From Corynebacterium camporealensis (GTDB taxonomy: Bacteria > Actinomycetota > Actinomycetes > Mycobacteriales > Mycobacteriaceae): DNA of 64,000 nt. This document shows positions 1 through 8,860 of the stretch, in pieces. A model generated the notes under the pieces. That model was given only the letters and a program-made list of their open reading frames with translations. It did no database searches and was not told where the DNA came from. A program made the position numbers and the translations under genes. Position 1 is the first letter of the stretch. Each line of letters opens with the position of its first letter. Location: contig NZ_CP011311.1 of the NCBI RefSeq assembly GCF_000980815.1, positions 1,255,815 to 1,319,814 on the forward strand, read 5' to 3'.

Positions 1-942
1 ACCACCGGGATAAAACACCTGCATAGTGTTACGCGAGCCCATCGCATCGCGGGTCAGCGTGCCCACCATCAGCGGTGCATCGACAGCATCGACTGCTTCC
101 TGAATCAGGTGGCCCGCTAGTGGATCTTCAAAGGGATTCACATCGGAAGAATTTTCCGGCCAGAACACCAGGTCAAGATCCGGGTACTTGTCGGCAGCTT
201 CCTTAGTGACATTGACGTGGTTTTCCAGTACTGCCCGACGCTGTGCGGCAAAGTCTAAGCCCAGACGAGGCACGTTGCCTTGAATGGCTGCCACCCGCAC
301 TGTGTCGGTGGTGTGCTTGTCATTGTTGATGCCAGTACTTGCCACCAGGCCCAACACCAACGGCAGCACAATCATGCCCACAGCTGTGCCCCGCAGACGC
401 CACGTCGGCGAAGCAAGGCCTACGAGACCACAGCCCATCGCGACGGTGGCCACAGTAATCAGCGCAGGACCACCCCAGGGTGCCAGGTTTGCCAGTGGTC
501 CATCAATCTGTCCCCACGCCAGGCGTACCCAAGAAAAGCCGCCAAACGGAGCAGAAGATCGCAGCAACTCGACTGCGAGGTAAAAGAACGGGAAGAGAAT
601 AAACCCATAGCGCAATCGCGCAATCAGTACGCCACCGATACCGGTCAAGATGGCATAGAGCGACAAGCTAAACGCGAGCGCAATATACGGAAACGCACCG
701 ACGAGCTCACCAATCCACGGCAACATGAGCAGGTAGAGCACCAACCCATGGACAAAGCCATAGGCGGCCCCTTCCCTTTTCCTGAGCGCAGCGCTTCCAC
801 GCGTGGAAGCACCGAAGGGACTTAAGACCGCAAAGAGCAAGCCCACGCCAACGATGCCCGCCGGCCAGAAGCCGATGGGCTGGACAGCCAAAAAAGTAAT
901 GCCGCCGGAGATGGCGGCAAGAATCAAGCGAAGAAAGAACAC
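1..942 (-). CDS. lnt: Apolipoprotein N-acyltransferase Lnt (partial, C-terminus beyond window edge)
   Basis: Transfers the third acyl chain to the N-terminal cysteine of diacylated lipoproteins in the cytoplasmic membrane. Read on the minus strand from a GTG at 942, the frame stays open to base 1 (314 codons visible). The first ~190 residues are hydrophobic membrane segments and include FGGFSWVRLAWGQ, typical of the family. A carbon-nitrogen hydrolase domain then begins (RVAAIQGNVPR), with WPENSS supplying the catalytic glutamate at about residue 263. The catalytic Lys and Cys would lie outside the window. The start is 4 nt after the fxsA stop, so the two genes are probably cotranscribed. In corynebacteria the polyprenol-phosphate mannose synthase gene usually follows; that cannot be checked here. 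Confidence 0.9.
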   Translation of the reverse strand, partial: MFFLRLILAAISGGITFLAVQPIGFWPAGIVGVGLLFAVLSPFGASTRGSAALRKREGAAYGFVHGLVLYLLMLPWIGELVGAFPYIALAFSLSLYAILTGIGGVLIARLRYGFILFPFFYLAVELLRSSAPFGGFSWVRLAWGQIDGPLANLAPWGGPALITVATVAMGCGLVGLASPTWRLRGTAVGMIVLPLVLGLVASTGINNDKHTTDTVRVAAIQGNVPRLGLDFAAQRRAVLENHVNVTKEAADKYPDLDLVFWPENSSDVNPFEDPLAGHLIQEAVDAVDAPLMVGTLTRDAMGSRNTMQVFYPGG

Positions 943-946
943 GACC

Positions 947-1627
947 CTACTTCTTGTCCCCGCCATTGTCGGAATCGCCTGGGTTGTCGGTCTTGCCCGT
1001 GTTGTCTGCGTTGTCTGTGCTATCGGTGGTGCGTCCGCTGTCATTGAAATCCTCAGGGCGCAGGTTCTTCGACCACTCGTCTAACTCGGATTCAAACTCT
1101 GCTTCATCGATGACTTCCGGGGAATCCTGCTGGTAGGTACCGGACTGTCCGGAAGCGGGGTGCTGCTGCCCCATGGCCGGGCCGAAGTTGCCGTAGCTTT
1201 CGGTGTGCTGGCCCATCGGTGACTGCTCGTACATACGGGTGCCGAACTGCTCGACCTTGCGGAACAGCGATGCGGTGAGCAGCACGCGGAATACCGCACG
1301 AGTTGGCGGGAAAATCAGCAGTGCGCCCAGCACCGTGGTCACGAGACCAGGAACCGACAGCATGACGCCACCGGCCAAGGTGAGGCCGATGTTGCCCGCA
1401 GCCTTACCGGCACCGGCAGTTTCCATGTAGTACACGCCGTCTTTGCCCTGGGTAACGCGGCTATTCATGATGCGGCGTACCTCGAAGCTAGCAATGGCCA
1501 TACCGAAGAGCATGGCGCCAAACAGCAATGCCAGAGTCCATCCCAGGCCAATCCATTGGGCCAGGGCGAAAAAGGCAAGTGTTTCTAGGAAGACGTAGGC
1601 GAAAAACAGCAGTAGTGGCATAATCAC
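947..1627 (-). CDS. fxsA: FxsA family membrane protein
   Basis: Predicted inner-membrane protein of the FxsA family (226 aa). The molecular role is unclear; E. coli FxsA overexpression relieves F-plasmid exclusion of phage T7. Residues 1-50 form two membrane segments (PLLLFFAYVFLETLAFFAL, then WTLALLFGAMLFGMAIA) followed by a conserved basic stretch (FEVRRIM). A further hydrophobic region spans about 75-115. The last ~90 residues are hydrophilic and end in an Asp/Asn/Gly/Thr-rich low-complexity tail not found in short FxsA proteins. A second ATG two codons in is an alternative start. It lies 4 nt upstream of lnt and is divergent from the CobG-like gene. Confidence 0.85.
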   Translation of the reverse strand: MIMPLLLFFAYVFLETLAFFALAQWIGLGWTLALLFGAMLFGMAIASFEVRRIMNSRVTQGKDGVYYMETAGAGKAAGNIGLTLAGGVMLSVPGLVTTVLGALLIFPPTRAVFRVLLTASLFRKVEQFGTRMYEQSPMGQHTESYGNFGPAMGQQHPASGQSGTYQQDSPEVIDEAEFESELDEWSKNLRPEDFNDSGRTTDSTDNADNTGKTDNPGDSDNGGDKK

Positions 1628-1659
1628 CCAGCGTACCCAACAAGGAAGGGAATGTAAGG

Positions 1660-2496
1660 ATGGCGTCGCCTACGGCGGTAGAATCGTTGGCCATGACTCA
1701 CAAGCACTTTCTGCACCGCGCTGATTCTGGTTCCACCCTGCGTCTTTTCCCCGCAGGTGGTGCCACCGAAAGCGCCGATTGGTTAGCGCTTTCCCATGCC
1801 GCGCGCACGCATGCCGACGGCAACGTCTACCTGGCGGCCCACGGTGCCATTGAGCTGCACGGTGTGCACTCACCTGAGGATGCAGCCGACGCTCTTGACG
1901 ATGCCCCACTGCTCAGCGCACCAACTCCAATTCTGGCTTCCCCACTGTCCACCCATGCGCGACAGCTAGCGCGCACGCTGGCTAGCCAGTGGAGTGCGGC
2001 GGAGAGTGCTCTCCCCTTCCGCATCGGCATTGATGCTGGCGACGGCGACATCCTTGCCCAGCACCCGGATATCGCTTTGCTGCTTGGCGATACAGGCGCG
2101 CAGCTGCATATCCACGGTCAAGCCCAGTCTGCTGACTTAAGCGACGACGCTGCCGTGGAAGCACTCCGCGAAGCCATCGACGAAGAGTCGGAAAAGACCG
2201 ACTCCGACAATGCCGAAGAGGCGGCAAACGGTGAATCAGCTGCTGTACAGAACCCGCCGATTGGCTGGCTTGCTGATCACCTGCCAGCAGGGCGTGTGGA
2301 CCTGGGCGCAGGTCTGCACCGTGGCATCCTGCCTGCTGACTTCGCTGAGCTTATTGGCCGTCTCGAAGTCGATATCACGGTCACCCCGTGGCAAGGCGTT
2401 ATCTTCCACGACATTGCCGACGGGGATGCTGACGTCGTCCTGCGCGTGCTCGCACCACGCGGATTTATCTTCGACGTCAACTCCCCACTGCTCTAG
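1660..2496 (+). CDS. CobG-like (precorrin-3B synthase-like) protein without cysteines
   Basis: Resembles the siroheme sulfite/nitrite reductase superfamily member CobG. Residues ~20-85 look like a first ferredoxin-like half domain (RLFPAGGATESADWLAL through AAHGAIELHGV), ~95-160 like the linker domain, and ~215-275 like a second half domain (VDLGAGLHRGILPADFAE, ITVTPWQGVIF). The protein stops about where the cluster-binding cysteine module of CobG would begin, and I see no cysteine in the whole chain. It therefore should not hold a 4Fe-4S cluster or act as a precorrin-3B synthase. An acidic insert (EESEKTDSDNAEEAANGE) separates the halves. Start is 1660 or 1693. It is convergent with the DprE2-like gene. 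Family assignment is fairly firm; function is unknown. Confidence 0.7.
   Translation: MASPTAVESLAMTHKHFLHRADSGSTLRLFPAGGATESADWLALSHAARTHADGNVYLAAHGAIELHGVHSPEDAADALDDAPLLSAPTPILASPLSTHARQLARTLASQWSAAESALPFRIGIDAGDGDILAQHPDIALLLGDTGAQLHIHGQAQSADLSDDAAVEALREAIDEESEKTDSDNAEEAANGESAAVQNPPIGWLADHLPAGRVDLGAGLHRGILPADFAELIGRLEVDITVTPWQGVIFHDIADGDADVVLRVLAPRGFIFDVNSPLL
1679..1684 (+). promoter_or_regulatory. -10 hexamer for a leaderless CobG-like mRNA
   Basis: TAGAAT lies 8 nt before the ATG at 1693, so transcription would begin at or next to that codon. This favours 1693 over the upstream in-frame ATG at 1660, although 1660 has GGAAGGG at 1644-1650 at a usable distance. Which start is used is unresolved. 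Confidence 0.45.
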
Positions 2497-2506
2497 AGCC
2501 CGAAAC

Positions 2507-2533
2507 CCGCGCTAGTGCTGCGCACTAGCGCGG
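2507..2533. terminator. Bidirectional terminator hairpin
   Basis: A 12-bp stem (CCGCGCTAGTGC at 2507-2518, complement at 2522-2533) with a 3-nt loop sits between two convergent genes and includes the stop codon of the DprE2-like gene. There is no strong T-run on either side. Confidence 0.6.
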
Positions 2534-3265
2534 CATGTGCCGCCAGATAGGACGTGGCACGATTTTCATGACGTAGGCCAGCAGGCGCAGGCTGCGCGGG
2601 ATCCACAGGGTCTTACTGCGTGGATGCTTGCCTGAGTCCATGGCTTCGACGACTGCTTCACCAACAGCGCGAGGACGCACTGACAGCGGTGCAGGTTTCA
2701 TGCCCTTGGTCATCGAACCGATGACGAAGCCGGGACGCGCTGTGATGAGAGCCAGTGGTCCGCCCTGCAAACGGTCAGCCAGGCCTTGGCAGAACGCGTC
2801 GAGACCAGCCTTCGTGGAGCCATAGACATAGTTCGCGCGGCGAGCGCGCCAACCAGCAATCGACGAGAACGCGACGATGTGGCCGCGCACCATGTGATCG
2901 GCGAGCACAGTCAGCATGGAGACCTGCGCGGCGTAATCGATCAGCGCGATGTCGAAGGCGTGTTTCTCATCTTGCTCCGCGCGATCCTGGTCACCCAGGA
3001 TGCCGAAGGCCACGACAGCGGTCGTGATTTCGCCGGCAAGTTCTTCTGCCTGGTGCACGATGTCACGGTGAGTGGAGACATCGGCAGCATCAAAATCGAC
3101 CAGATGTACCGCGGTGGCACCGGCTTGCAGGAGCTCAGCACGGCGATCCTCCATCCCGTCGGTACCGCGTGCGGCCAGCACCACTGGGCGGCCAGGGGCG
3201 AGGCGACGAGCGATATCGCCGCCGATGTCGCTGCGGCCGCCGAGGATGAGCACAGCGCCTAGCAT
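2525..3265 (-). CDS. DprE2-like short-chain dehydrogenase (DprE2 paralogue)
   Basis: NAD(P)H-dependent short-chain reductase, 246 aa, of the DprE2 family. DprE2 reduces the 2-keto intermediate made by DprE1, giving decaprenyl-phospho-arabinose for arabinogalactan and lipoarabinomannan. The nucleotide-binding motif LGGRSDIG is at 8-15, the active-site Ser is about 135 (VAFSS), and Tyr148/Lys152 form the YxxxK pair in ANYVYGSTKAG, a block nearly identical to mycobacterial DprE2. C. glutamicum has a main dprE2 beside dprE1 and a second homologue next to pepQ; this gene matches that second position, so it may be partly redundant. Its ATG overlaps the pepQ stop codon by 1 nt, so translation is probably coupled. 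Confidence 0.8.
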   Translation of the reverse strand: MLGAVLILGGRSDIGGDIARRLAPGRPVVLAARGTDGMEDRRAELLQAGATAVHLVDFDAADVSTHRDIVHQAEELAGEITTAVVAFGILGDQDRAEQDEKHAFDIALIDYAAQVSMLTVLADHMVRGHIVAFSSIAGWRARRANYVYGSTKAGLDAFCQGLADRLQGGPLALITARPGFVIGSMTKGMKPAPLSVRPRAVGEAVVEAMDSGKHPRSKTLWIPRSLRLLAYVMKIVPRPIWRHMPR

Positions 3266-4389
3266 TAGCGCACCTCGCGAGGGCCGTTGTTGAGGCTTTC
3301 ACACTCGGTTTCGCCAGCAACAACGATGTCCTCTAGGCGCATGCCCCACTGGCCGGTGAGATAGATACCCGGCTCGATAGAAAAGGCCATGCCCGGTTCG
3401 ATGTCTAGGTCGTTGCCTGCCATGATGAATGGCTCCTCATGCGTCGACAAGCCAATGCCATGACCGGTGCGGTGGACGTAGTACTCACCCCAGCCAGCTT
3501 CAGCGATAGGCTCACGCACTGCGGCATCAACTTTGGCGGCGGTAAAGCCCTTGTGGGATGCTTCGCGGCCGGCGCGCTGTGCAGCTTCCAGCACCTCGTA
3601 GGCCTTCTGGAAGTCTTCTGGTGCCTTGGTGATGTCACCGCCAACCACGTAGGTGCGGGTGCAATCGGAGTGGTAGCCAGAAGGCAGGGTGCCTCCGATG
3701 TCCACGACGACTGGTTCGCCTTCCTCCATCACGCGGTCGGAATAGTCATGGTGTGGGTTGGCGCCATTCGGGCCAGAACCAACGATGACGAAGTCCACGG
3801 AGTCATGCTCGCGCAGGATGAGTTCGGTGAGTTCTGCAGCGACCTCAGCCTCAGTGCGGCCAGCGCGCAGCAGTTCTGGAACAGCAGCGTGCACGCGGTC
3901 GATGGCTTGGCCAGCCAGACGCAGCTGCTCGATCTCCTTGTCGTCCTTGGCATAGAGCAAAGTGCCCAAGACCTCTGGGGCTGCCAGGAATTCTGCGCCT
4001 GCCCACTCATCCAGCATCCGCAGGACGTGGTCGGCAGTCAGGCTTGCGCCCAAAGCGAACTTCTGTGGCTTCTTACCCAGCACTTCGGTCATGAGCTGAT
4101 AAGGATTATCACCGTCCTGCCAGCCGTGGACTTCGATGTCCATCTCGGCCACGGGGCTGGATTCCAGCTCCAGAATGTCGGTTGCTGGTGCGATGACATG
4201 CGCTGCTTCCGGGGTGACCAGCAGCGCGGTGAGCCGCTCGTGGGAGGAAATCCACGAGCCGGTCAGATACGCAAAGTCCGCTCCGGTGCCGAGCACAGCG
4301 ACGCTGACGTCGGCATCGTTAAGCAGCTGCTGTGCACGCTGCACACGCGCGGAATAAACTTCTGCGGAAAATGGTGCATTGTTACTCAT
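3265..4389 (-). CDS. pepQ: Xaa-Pro dipeptidase / M24 metallopeptidase
   Basis: Cytoplasmic peptidase that cleaves Xaa-Pro bonds, 374 aa. Residues ~1-130 form the creatinase-type N-terminal domain and ~150-365 the pita-bread catalytic domain. All five metal ligands are visible: Asp230 and Asp242 (VVDIGGTLPSGYHSDCTR), His310 (HRTGHGIGLSTHEEP), Glu339 (FSIEPGIY) and Glu353 (MRLEDIV). The enzyme should be active. The start ATG at 4389 follows shortly after the helicase stop, and the stop overlaps the DprE2-like start, so helicase, pepQ and the reductase form one minus-strand run. Confidence 0.9.
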   Translation of the reverse strand: MSNNAPFSAEVYSARVQRAQQLLNDADVSVAVLGTGADFAYLTGSWISSHERLTALLVTPEAAHVIAPATDILELESSPVAEMDIEVHGWQDGDNPYQLMTEVLGKKPQKFALGASLTADHVLRMLDEWAGAEFLAAPEVLGTLLYAKDDKEIEQLRLAGQAIDRVHAAVPELLRAGRTEAEVAAELTELILREHDSVDFVIVGSGPNGANPHHDYSDRVMEEGEPVVVDIGGTLPSGYHSDCTRTYVVGGDITKAPEDFQKAYEVLEAAQRAGREASHKGFTAAKVDAAVREPIAEAGWGEYYVHRTGHGIGLSTHEEPFIMAGNDLDIEPGMAFSIEPGIYLTGQWGMRLEDIVVAGETECESLNNGPREVR

Positions 4390-4404
4390 GCACTCAATCT
4401 TAGG

Positions 4405-7206
4405 TTACGCGCCAATCGCGACGACACCGCGTTGGATGGCATCGATGGCGCGCCGGGCATTCGCGCAGGTTTCCGGGTTGTAACCGGTCTTCGCCACCTG
4501 CTGGAGCAGGTCGATGACCTGGCGGCACCAGCGAACGAAGTCACCTGGGGTGAGCTCCGCGCCAGACTCAGCGGCTGCACCCATGCAGTAACCCAGCGGT
4601 GCGCCGGCAGCCCACTGATGGATCGCCAGGGCGAATCCACCTTCCGGTTCGCGAGTAATCGGCAGGCGGTGGCGCTTCTCATCGGCGATGAGTTCGGTGT
4701 AAATACGCCAGGTATCGTCCATGGCCGCAGCCATGCGATCAGTAGCGGCTTCTGGCGATCCCCCGGTTGCCTTGCGGTTTTCGAAAGTGCAAGTAGAAAC
4801 CACACCGGCAAGTTCCGCTGGATCCAGACCATCCCAGATACCGCGCTTCAGGCATTGCGCAACCAAAAGGTCAGATTCGTTGTGAATCTTGGACAGGCGC
4901 TCGCCTTCTTCGGTGATCACAGGTGTGCGGTCTTCGCCGTACCCTTCGAACTCGACGTAGTTCATCTCTTCCAGCAACGCGACGATGTGCTCGAAAGTGG
5001 TGCCCAGCGTGTCGGTGGCGCGCTCGACCTTCTTGTTCAGGCGCTTGAGCTCTGCTTCACGACGGGCCAACTTGTTCGCAATACCGGCCAACTGCTCGCG
5101 GTCGGTTGCTGGCCAAGAATGCACGGGATGTTCGTACATGGCGCGGCGCAGCTTCTTGACCTTCTGGTTCGGCTTCTGACGCGGATTGACCTTCATCTTC
5201 TTCGGACGGTCATAGCGATTGCGTCGGAAGTTGTCCTGGACGAACTTGGTGTTGCGCCGCGGGTTCTTCTGCACCTGGCGTGGCAGGCGCATATGCCCCA
5301 CCAGAATTGGTGGGTTGTTAATGCCTTGCGCATCGATGCGACCGGACCAGCCGGATTCAGTGGTCACCCACGGACGCGGGTCGGCAGTCTGATTAGCCGG
5401 GGTATTGACCACTGCCAAGATGGGCTTTTTCTTGCTAGCAATCGCGATGACATCACCAAGCTGCAACCGTGCCAGCACTGCTGCGACTTCCTTGCTGCGC
5501 TGGGTAACAGCTTCTGCCTTCGCGGTCTTTTCTGCCTGGTTCAGCTCCCGGCGCAGGTGAATGTAGTCCATCAACTCCGCCGCTGCATCGCTGCCATCTT
5601 CTGCAGGTGGCGACAGCGAATCCACGGCGTCTTGCATCTGCTGTTGCAGCTCGCGAACACGGTGCTCAGCGCGCTCGATCTCGCGGGTTTCTTGCACGAC
5701 CGAGCCGTCTGCCTGATATTGGGCAAAAGACTTCTCCAGCAGACGCAGCGAGTCATCGAAGCCCAGCATGCCGAGCAGGTTAATGGCCATGTTGTAGCCA
5801 GGCTCAAAGGTGGAAATCAGCGGGTAGGTACGAGTGGACGCAAGCCCTGCCACGGCGTGTGGGTCCATGGCAGGTGACCACTGAACAACGGCGTTGCCGA
5901 TGGTATCGATGCCACGGCGACCGGCACGACCGGTCAGCTGCGTGTACTGGCCCGGGGTGAGGTCCACATGTGCCTCGCCGTTGAACTTCACCAGCTTTTC
6001 CAGGATGACTGTGCGCGCTGGCATGTTGATGCCCAGTGCCAGGGTTTCCGTCGCAAAGACTGCGCGAACGAGTCCGCGTACGAAAAGGTCTTCGACGATG
6101 TGGCGGAAGGCCGGCAGCATGCCTGCGTGGTGAGCGGCAAAGCCACGGGACAGTGCCTCGCGCCAACGACGGAAGTCGAGCACCTTGAGGTCTTCTTCCG
6201 GAATGCCTTCTACACCTGCGTCGATGATTTCTTTGATTTGTGCTTGCTCATCTTTGTCGGTGAGCACCATGCGGCTGCGCAGGCACTGATACAACGCACC
6301 GTCGCAGCCCGCGCGGGAGAAGATAAACGTAATCGCCGGCAGCATATTCATCCCTTGCAGGGACTTCAGTGTTTCCGGACGACCTAAAGGACGGTAGCGG
6401 TCCTGTTGACGCTCCGCACCTGAGCGACCACCCTTGCCGCGGTCACCTCCCTTGTGACGCGCACGGGAGCGGAATCCCTTGCCGGAAGAGTAATCGGCGC
6501 GGTCATTGTCGTGCTGGCCACTTTCGATGCGGTGAATGCGGCGAACTAGCTCAGTATTGACCTGGCCGCCTGAATTCGGCTCAAAGAGCGGGTAGACATT
6601 GCGGCCGATCATCATCCACTGGTCCAACGGAACCGGACGATGGTTGGTTAAAATCACCTTGGTGTCGCCACGCACGGTGCTGAGCCAATCACCGAACTCC
6701 TCCGAGTTCGACACAGTGGCAGACAGGCCAATGATGGAGACGTGCTCATCCAGATTGAGGATGACTTCTTCCCACACCGCACCACGAGAGGCATCGGCCA
6801 GGAAGTGGATTTCGTCCATGACAACGTGGCTGAGACGATCGAGTGCCGGGGATTCGGCGTAGATCATGTTGCGCAAGACCTCAGTGGTCATTACGACGAT
6901 TTCAGCATCGCCATTGATGGAGACATCACCGGTGAGTAGACCTACGGCATCCTCACCGTGTGCGGCGACGAGGTCGTGGTACTTCTGATTGCTCAGCGCT
7001 TTAATCGGCGTGGTGTAAAAACACTTCGTGCCGCGCGATAGTGCAAGCGATACCGCGAACTCACCGACAACAGTCTTACCGGCACCAGTAGGTGCACAGA
7101 CCAAAACGCCGTGGTCGTCTTCCACGGCGCGGCAGCCTTGCAGCTGAAAGTCATCGAGTTCGTACGGTAGGGAGCTTGTAAATTCCTCCACATGCGTCTG
7201 GGTCAT
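4405..7206 (-). CDS. helY: Ski2/Mtr4-type DExH-box RNA helicase (HelY-like)
   Basis: ATP-dependent superfamily 2 helicase of 933 aa, like HelY of M. tuberculosis and related to Ski2/Mtr4 helicases that feed RNA to degradation machines. Walker A is APTGAGKT (38-45), motif II is DEIH (131-134), SAT is in LSATVSN, and motif VI is QLTGRAGRRGID. A basic Gly/Arg-rich insert lies between the two RecA domains (around residues 240-280), and a second basic region (around 645-690) may bind RNA. The C-terminus carries a DSHCT-like domain (AELTPGDFVRWCRQVIDLLQQ). It is 21 nt downstream of tatC, matching the tatA-tatC-helY order in mycobacteria. Confidence 0.9.
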   Translation of the reverse strand: MTQTHVEEFTSSLPYELDDFQLQGCRAVEDDHGVLVCAPTGAGKTVVGEFAVSLALSRGTKCFYTTPIKALSNQKYHDLVAAHGEDAVGLLTGDVSINGDAEIVVMTTEVLRNMIYAESPALDRLSHVVMDEIHFLADASRGAVWEEVILNLDEHVSIIGLSATVSNSEEFGDWLSTVRGDTKVILTNHRPVPLDQWMMIGRNVYPLFEPNSGGQVNTELVRRIHRIESGQHDNDRADYSSGKGFRSRARHKGGDRGKGGRSGAERQQDRYRPLGRPETLKSLQGMNMLPAITFIFSRAGCDGALYQCLRSRMVLTDKDEQAQIKEIIDAGVEGIPEEDLKVLDFRRWREALSRGFAAHHAGMLPAFRHIVEDLFVRGLVRAVFATETLALGINMPARTVILEKLVKFNGEAHVDLTPGQYTQLTGRAGRRGIDTIGNAVVQWSPAMDPHAVAGLASTRTYPLISTFEPGYNMAINLLGMLGFDDSLRLLEKSFAQYQADGSVVQETREIERAEHRVRELQQQMQDAVDSLSPPAEDGSDAAAELMDYIHLRRELNQAEKTAKAEAVTQRSKEVAAVLARLQLGDVIAIASKKKPILAVVNTPANQTADPRPWVTTESGWSGRIDAQGINNPPILVGHMRLPRQVQKNPRRNTKFVQDNFRRNRYDRPKKMKVNPRQKPNQKVKKLRRAMYEHPVHSWPATDREQLAGIANKLARREAELKRLNKKVERATDTLGTTFEHIVALLEEMNYVEFEGYGEDRTPVITEEGERLSKIHNESDLLVAQCLKRGIWDGLDPAELAGVVSTCTFENRKATGGSPEAATDRMAAAMDDTWRIYTELIADEKRHRLPITREPEGGFALAIHQWAAGAPLGYCMGAAAESGAELTPGDFVRWCRQVIDLLQQVAKTGYNPETCANARRAIDAIQRGVVAIGA

Positions 7207-7227
7207 AATGTGCCAGACTACCTGCTC

Positions 7228-8331
7228 TTAGAGCACGTCGTCGAAGTAGCTCGTGCCCGCAGCAGGCGGCGGGGTCTGCTGTTGCGGCTGTGCCGGCGGT
7301 GCCGACTGCGGACGCGGGCTAGGCGCCGGTGGCTGTACTGGTGAGCTATTGACGGGAGTGCTGCTACCCACGGGGGTTGGTGCACCAACCGGTTGAGCGC
7401 TATCAATGCCGGAGGCGGATTCATCGTCCAATTCCATCCAGTCCGGGCGGCTGCGCTTTTGGCGCTTGTCGTTGATACGGCAGAACTGGAAGGCCAGCTC
7501 CACCAGCAACGTAATCGCCGAACCCAGGGCGACCATGGAGAAAGGATCCTGGCCCGGAGTCATCAGTGCGGCGAAGATAGAGATGACGACGATGATGATG
7601 CGGCGCTTGTCCTTGACCGCTTCGTATTCCAAGATGCCGGCGATGTTCAGCATGATGATCACCAGCGGAATTTCAAAGCTGACACCGAAGATCACCAGCA
7701 ATTGCAACAAGAACGTGAAGTAGCGTTCACCAGTCAAGGCGGTGGTCTGGAACTCATCACCCATCGACATCAGGAATTCCAGGCCGACAGACAGGATGAC
7801 GTAGGCCAGAACTGCACCGGATACGAACAGGGTGACTGCCAGGGTCACGAAAGCGAAGGTGGCGCGCTTTTCGTTCTTGTGCAGACCAGGCACGATAAAG
7901 GCCCACATCTGGTACAGCCAGATTGGTGAGGAGAGAACAACGCCGGCCAAGCCACCGACCTTCAAACGCAGCATGAGCATCTCAAATGGCGAGACTGCCA
8001 GGAGGCGACACTCCCCGTCTGGAGAGAACATCGCACGCTTTTCCGCAGGCAGTTCACAGTACGGCCCGCGCAGGATCTCACCGAGTGGTGGTATGCCAAA
8101 CGGTGCCCATTGGTACCAAATAAAGCCCACGATGGAGGCCACAATGACTGCGGCCAAAGAAATCATCACGCGACGACGCAGCTCTTGCAGGTGCTCGACC
8201 AGAGTCATCTCACCGGTCGGATTCGCCTTCGACCGACGCTTAGCCTGGATCTTCTGCCACACGCTGGGCCTTTTGGCGCGCTGCGGCTTACGCCCGCGGC
8301 GTGCGGGCTTTCCTGCCTGTGCGTTGCTCAT
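7228..8331 (-). CDS. tatC: Sec-independent protein translocase subunit TatC
   Basis: Receptor subunit of the twin-arginine pathway, which moves folded proteins across the membrane. The 367-aa protein has a basic N-terminal extension (~1-40), the conserved MTLVEHLQELRRRV at the start of the core, and six membrane segments to about residue 290. The SPIWLYQMWAFIVPGLHKNE region with its conserved Glu is present. The last ~75 residues are a Pro/Ser/Gln-rich cytoplasmic tail, longer than in most TatC proteins. It follows tatA at 119 nt and precedes helY at 21 nt. Confidence 0.95.
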   Translation of the reverse strand: MSNAQAGKPARRGRKPQRAKRPSVWQKIQAKRRSKANPTGEMTLVEHLQELRRRVMISLAAVIVASIVGFIWYQWAPFGIPPLGEILRGPYCELPAEKRAMFSPDGECRLLAVSPFEMLMLRLKVGGLAGVVLSSPIWLYQMWAFIVPGLHKNEKRATFAFVTLAVTLFVSGAVLAYVILSVGLEFLMSMGDEFQTTALTGERYFTFLLQLLVIFGVSFEIPLVIIMLNIAGILEYEAVKDKRRIIIVVISIFAALMTPGQDPFSMVALGSAITLLVELAFQFCRINDKRQKRSRPDWMELDDESASGIDSAQPVGAPTPVGSSTPVNSSPVQPPAPSPRPQSAPPAQPQQQTPPPAAGTSYFDDVL

Positions 8332-8366
8332 GAGCGGATGTTTCCTTCACACCTTTTCAAACACAT

Positions 8367-8386
8367 CTAGTCATAAACACGACTAG
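8367..8386. promoter_or_regulatory. Inverted repeat upstream of tatC
   Basis: CTAGTC-N8-GACTAG is a perfect 6-8-6 inverted repeat 35 nt before the tatC start, inside the tatA-tatC gap. It could be an operator or part of an internal promoter. I do not recognise the motif. Confidence 0.35.
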
Positions 8387-8403
8387 TCCCAACCGGGTAA
8401 TCG

Positions 8404-8448
8404 GTCAGGATTGTGCACGTGAAATCAAGGGAGTAGAACTCCCCTGAC
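8404..8448 (-). terminator. Intercistronic stem-loop between tatA and tatC
   Basis: Just after the tatA stop, an outer stem GTCAGG/CCTGAC (8404-8409 and 8443-8448) encloses an inner hairpin GGGAGT-AGA-ACTCCC (8429-8443). It could attenuate transcription into tatC or stabilise the tatA message; TatA is normally needed in excess over TatC. Confidence 0.45.
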
Positions 8449-8450
8449 GC

Positions 8451-8732
8451 TTACTGCTGCGGGTTGTTACCCGGCTGCTGCTGATTGGTGCGCGGCTGCA
8501 TATCCGGGCTGTTCCAGAATTCCTCGTCGGACTGCTTCTGGTTGCCCTGCGTAATTTGTCCCTGCTGAGGCTGCTGGGCGGACTGCTGATCGTCGTTGCC
8601 CATTTCCTTGACCTCAGACTTGAAAATACGCATGGAACGGCCGACCGAACGTGCCAGCTCAGGCAGCTTACGCGCGCCGAAGAGCAAGACGATGATCAGC
8701 AGAATGATGGCGATTTCCCAAGGTCCCGGCAT
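8451..8732 (-). CDS. tatA: Sec-independent protein translocase subunit TatA
   Basis: Pore-forming subunit of the Tat system, 93 aa. A single N-terminal membrane helix ([20 protein letters not shown]) is followed by the family hinge [16 protein letters not shown] and an amphipathic helix to about residue 45. The remaining ~48 residues are a Gln/Asn/Pro-rich tail. A GAGGAG ribosome-binding site precedes the ATG. The hinge and amphipathic helix fit TatA better than TatB. Confidence 0.95.
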   Translation of the reverse strand: MPGPWEIAIILLIIVLLFGARKLPELARSVGRSMRIFKSEVKEMGNDDQQSAQQPQQGQITQGNQKQSDEEFWNSPDMQPRTNQQQPGNNPQQ

Positions 8733-8860
8733 GGAGGGCTCCTCTTTCTAGTCGGTGCTCTACTATGTGCTGCACTCTACCCATAGTCAGGCGCGGAATA
8801 AAGCCCACGACCTGGCCTACAAGGCCACAAGCACAACCGTACTGCACTTAGGGTAAACGG

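Noticed and set aside
3439..5877. 812-codon plus-strand frame over pepQ and helY
   Set aside because: Both minus-strand genes are complete with conserved motifs; the antisense product has no family resemblance and is an artefact of codon bias.
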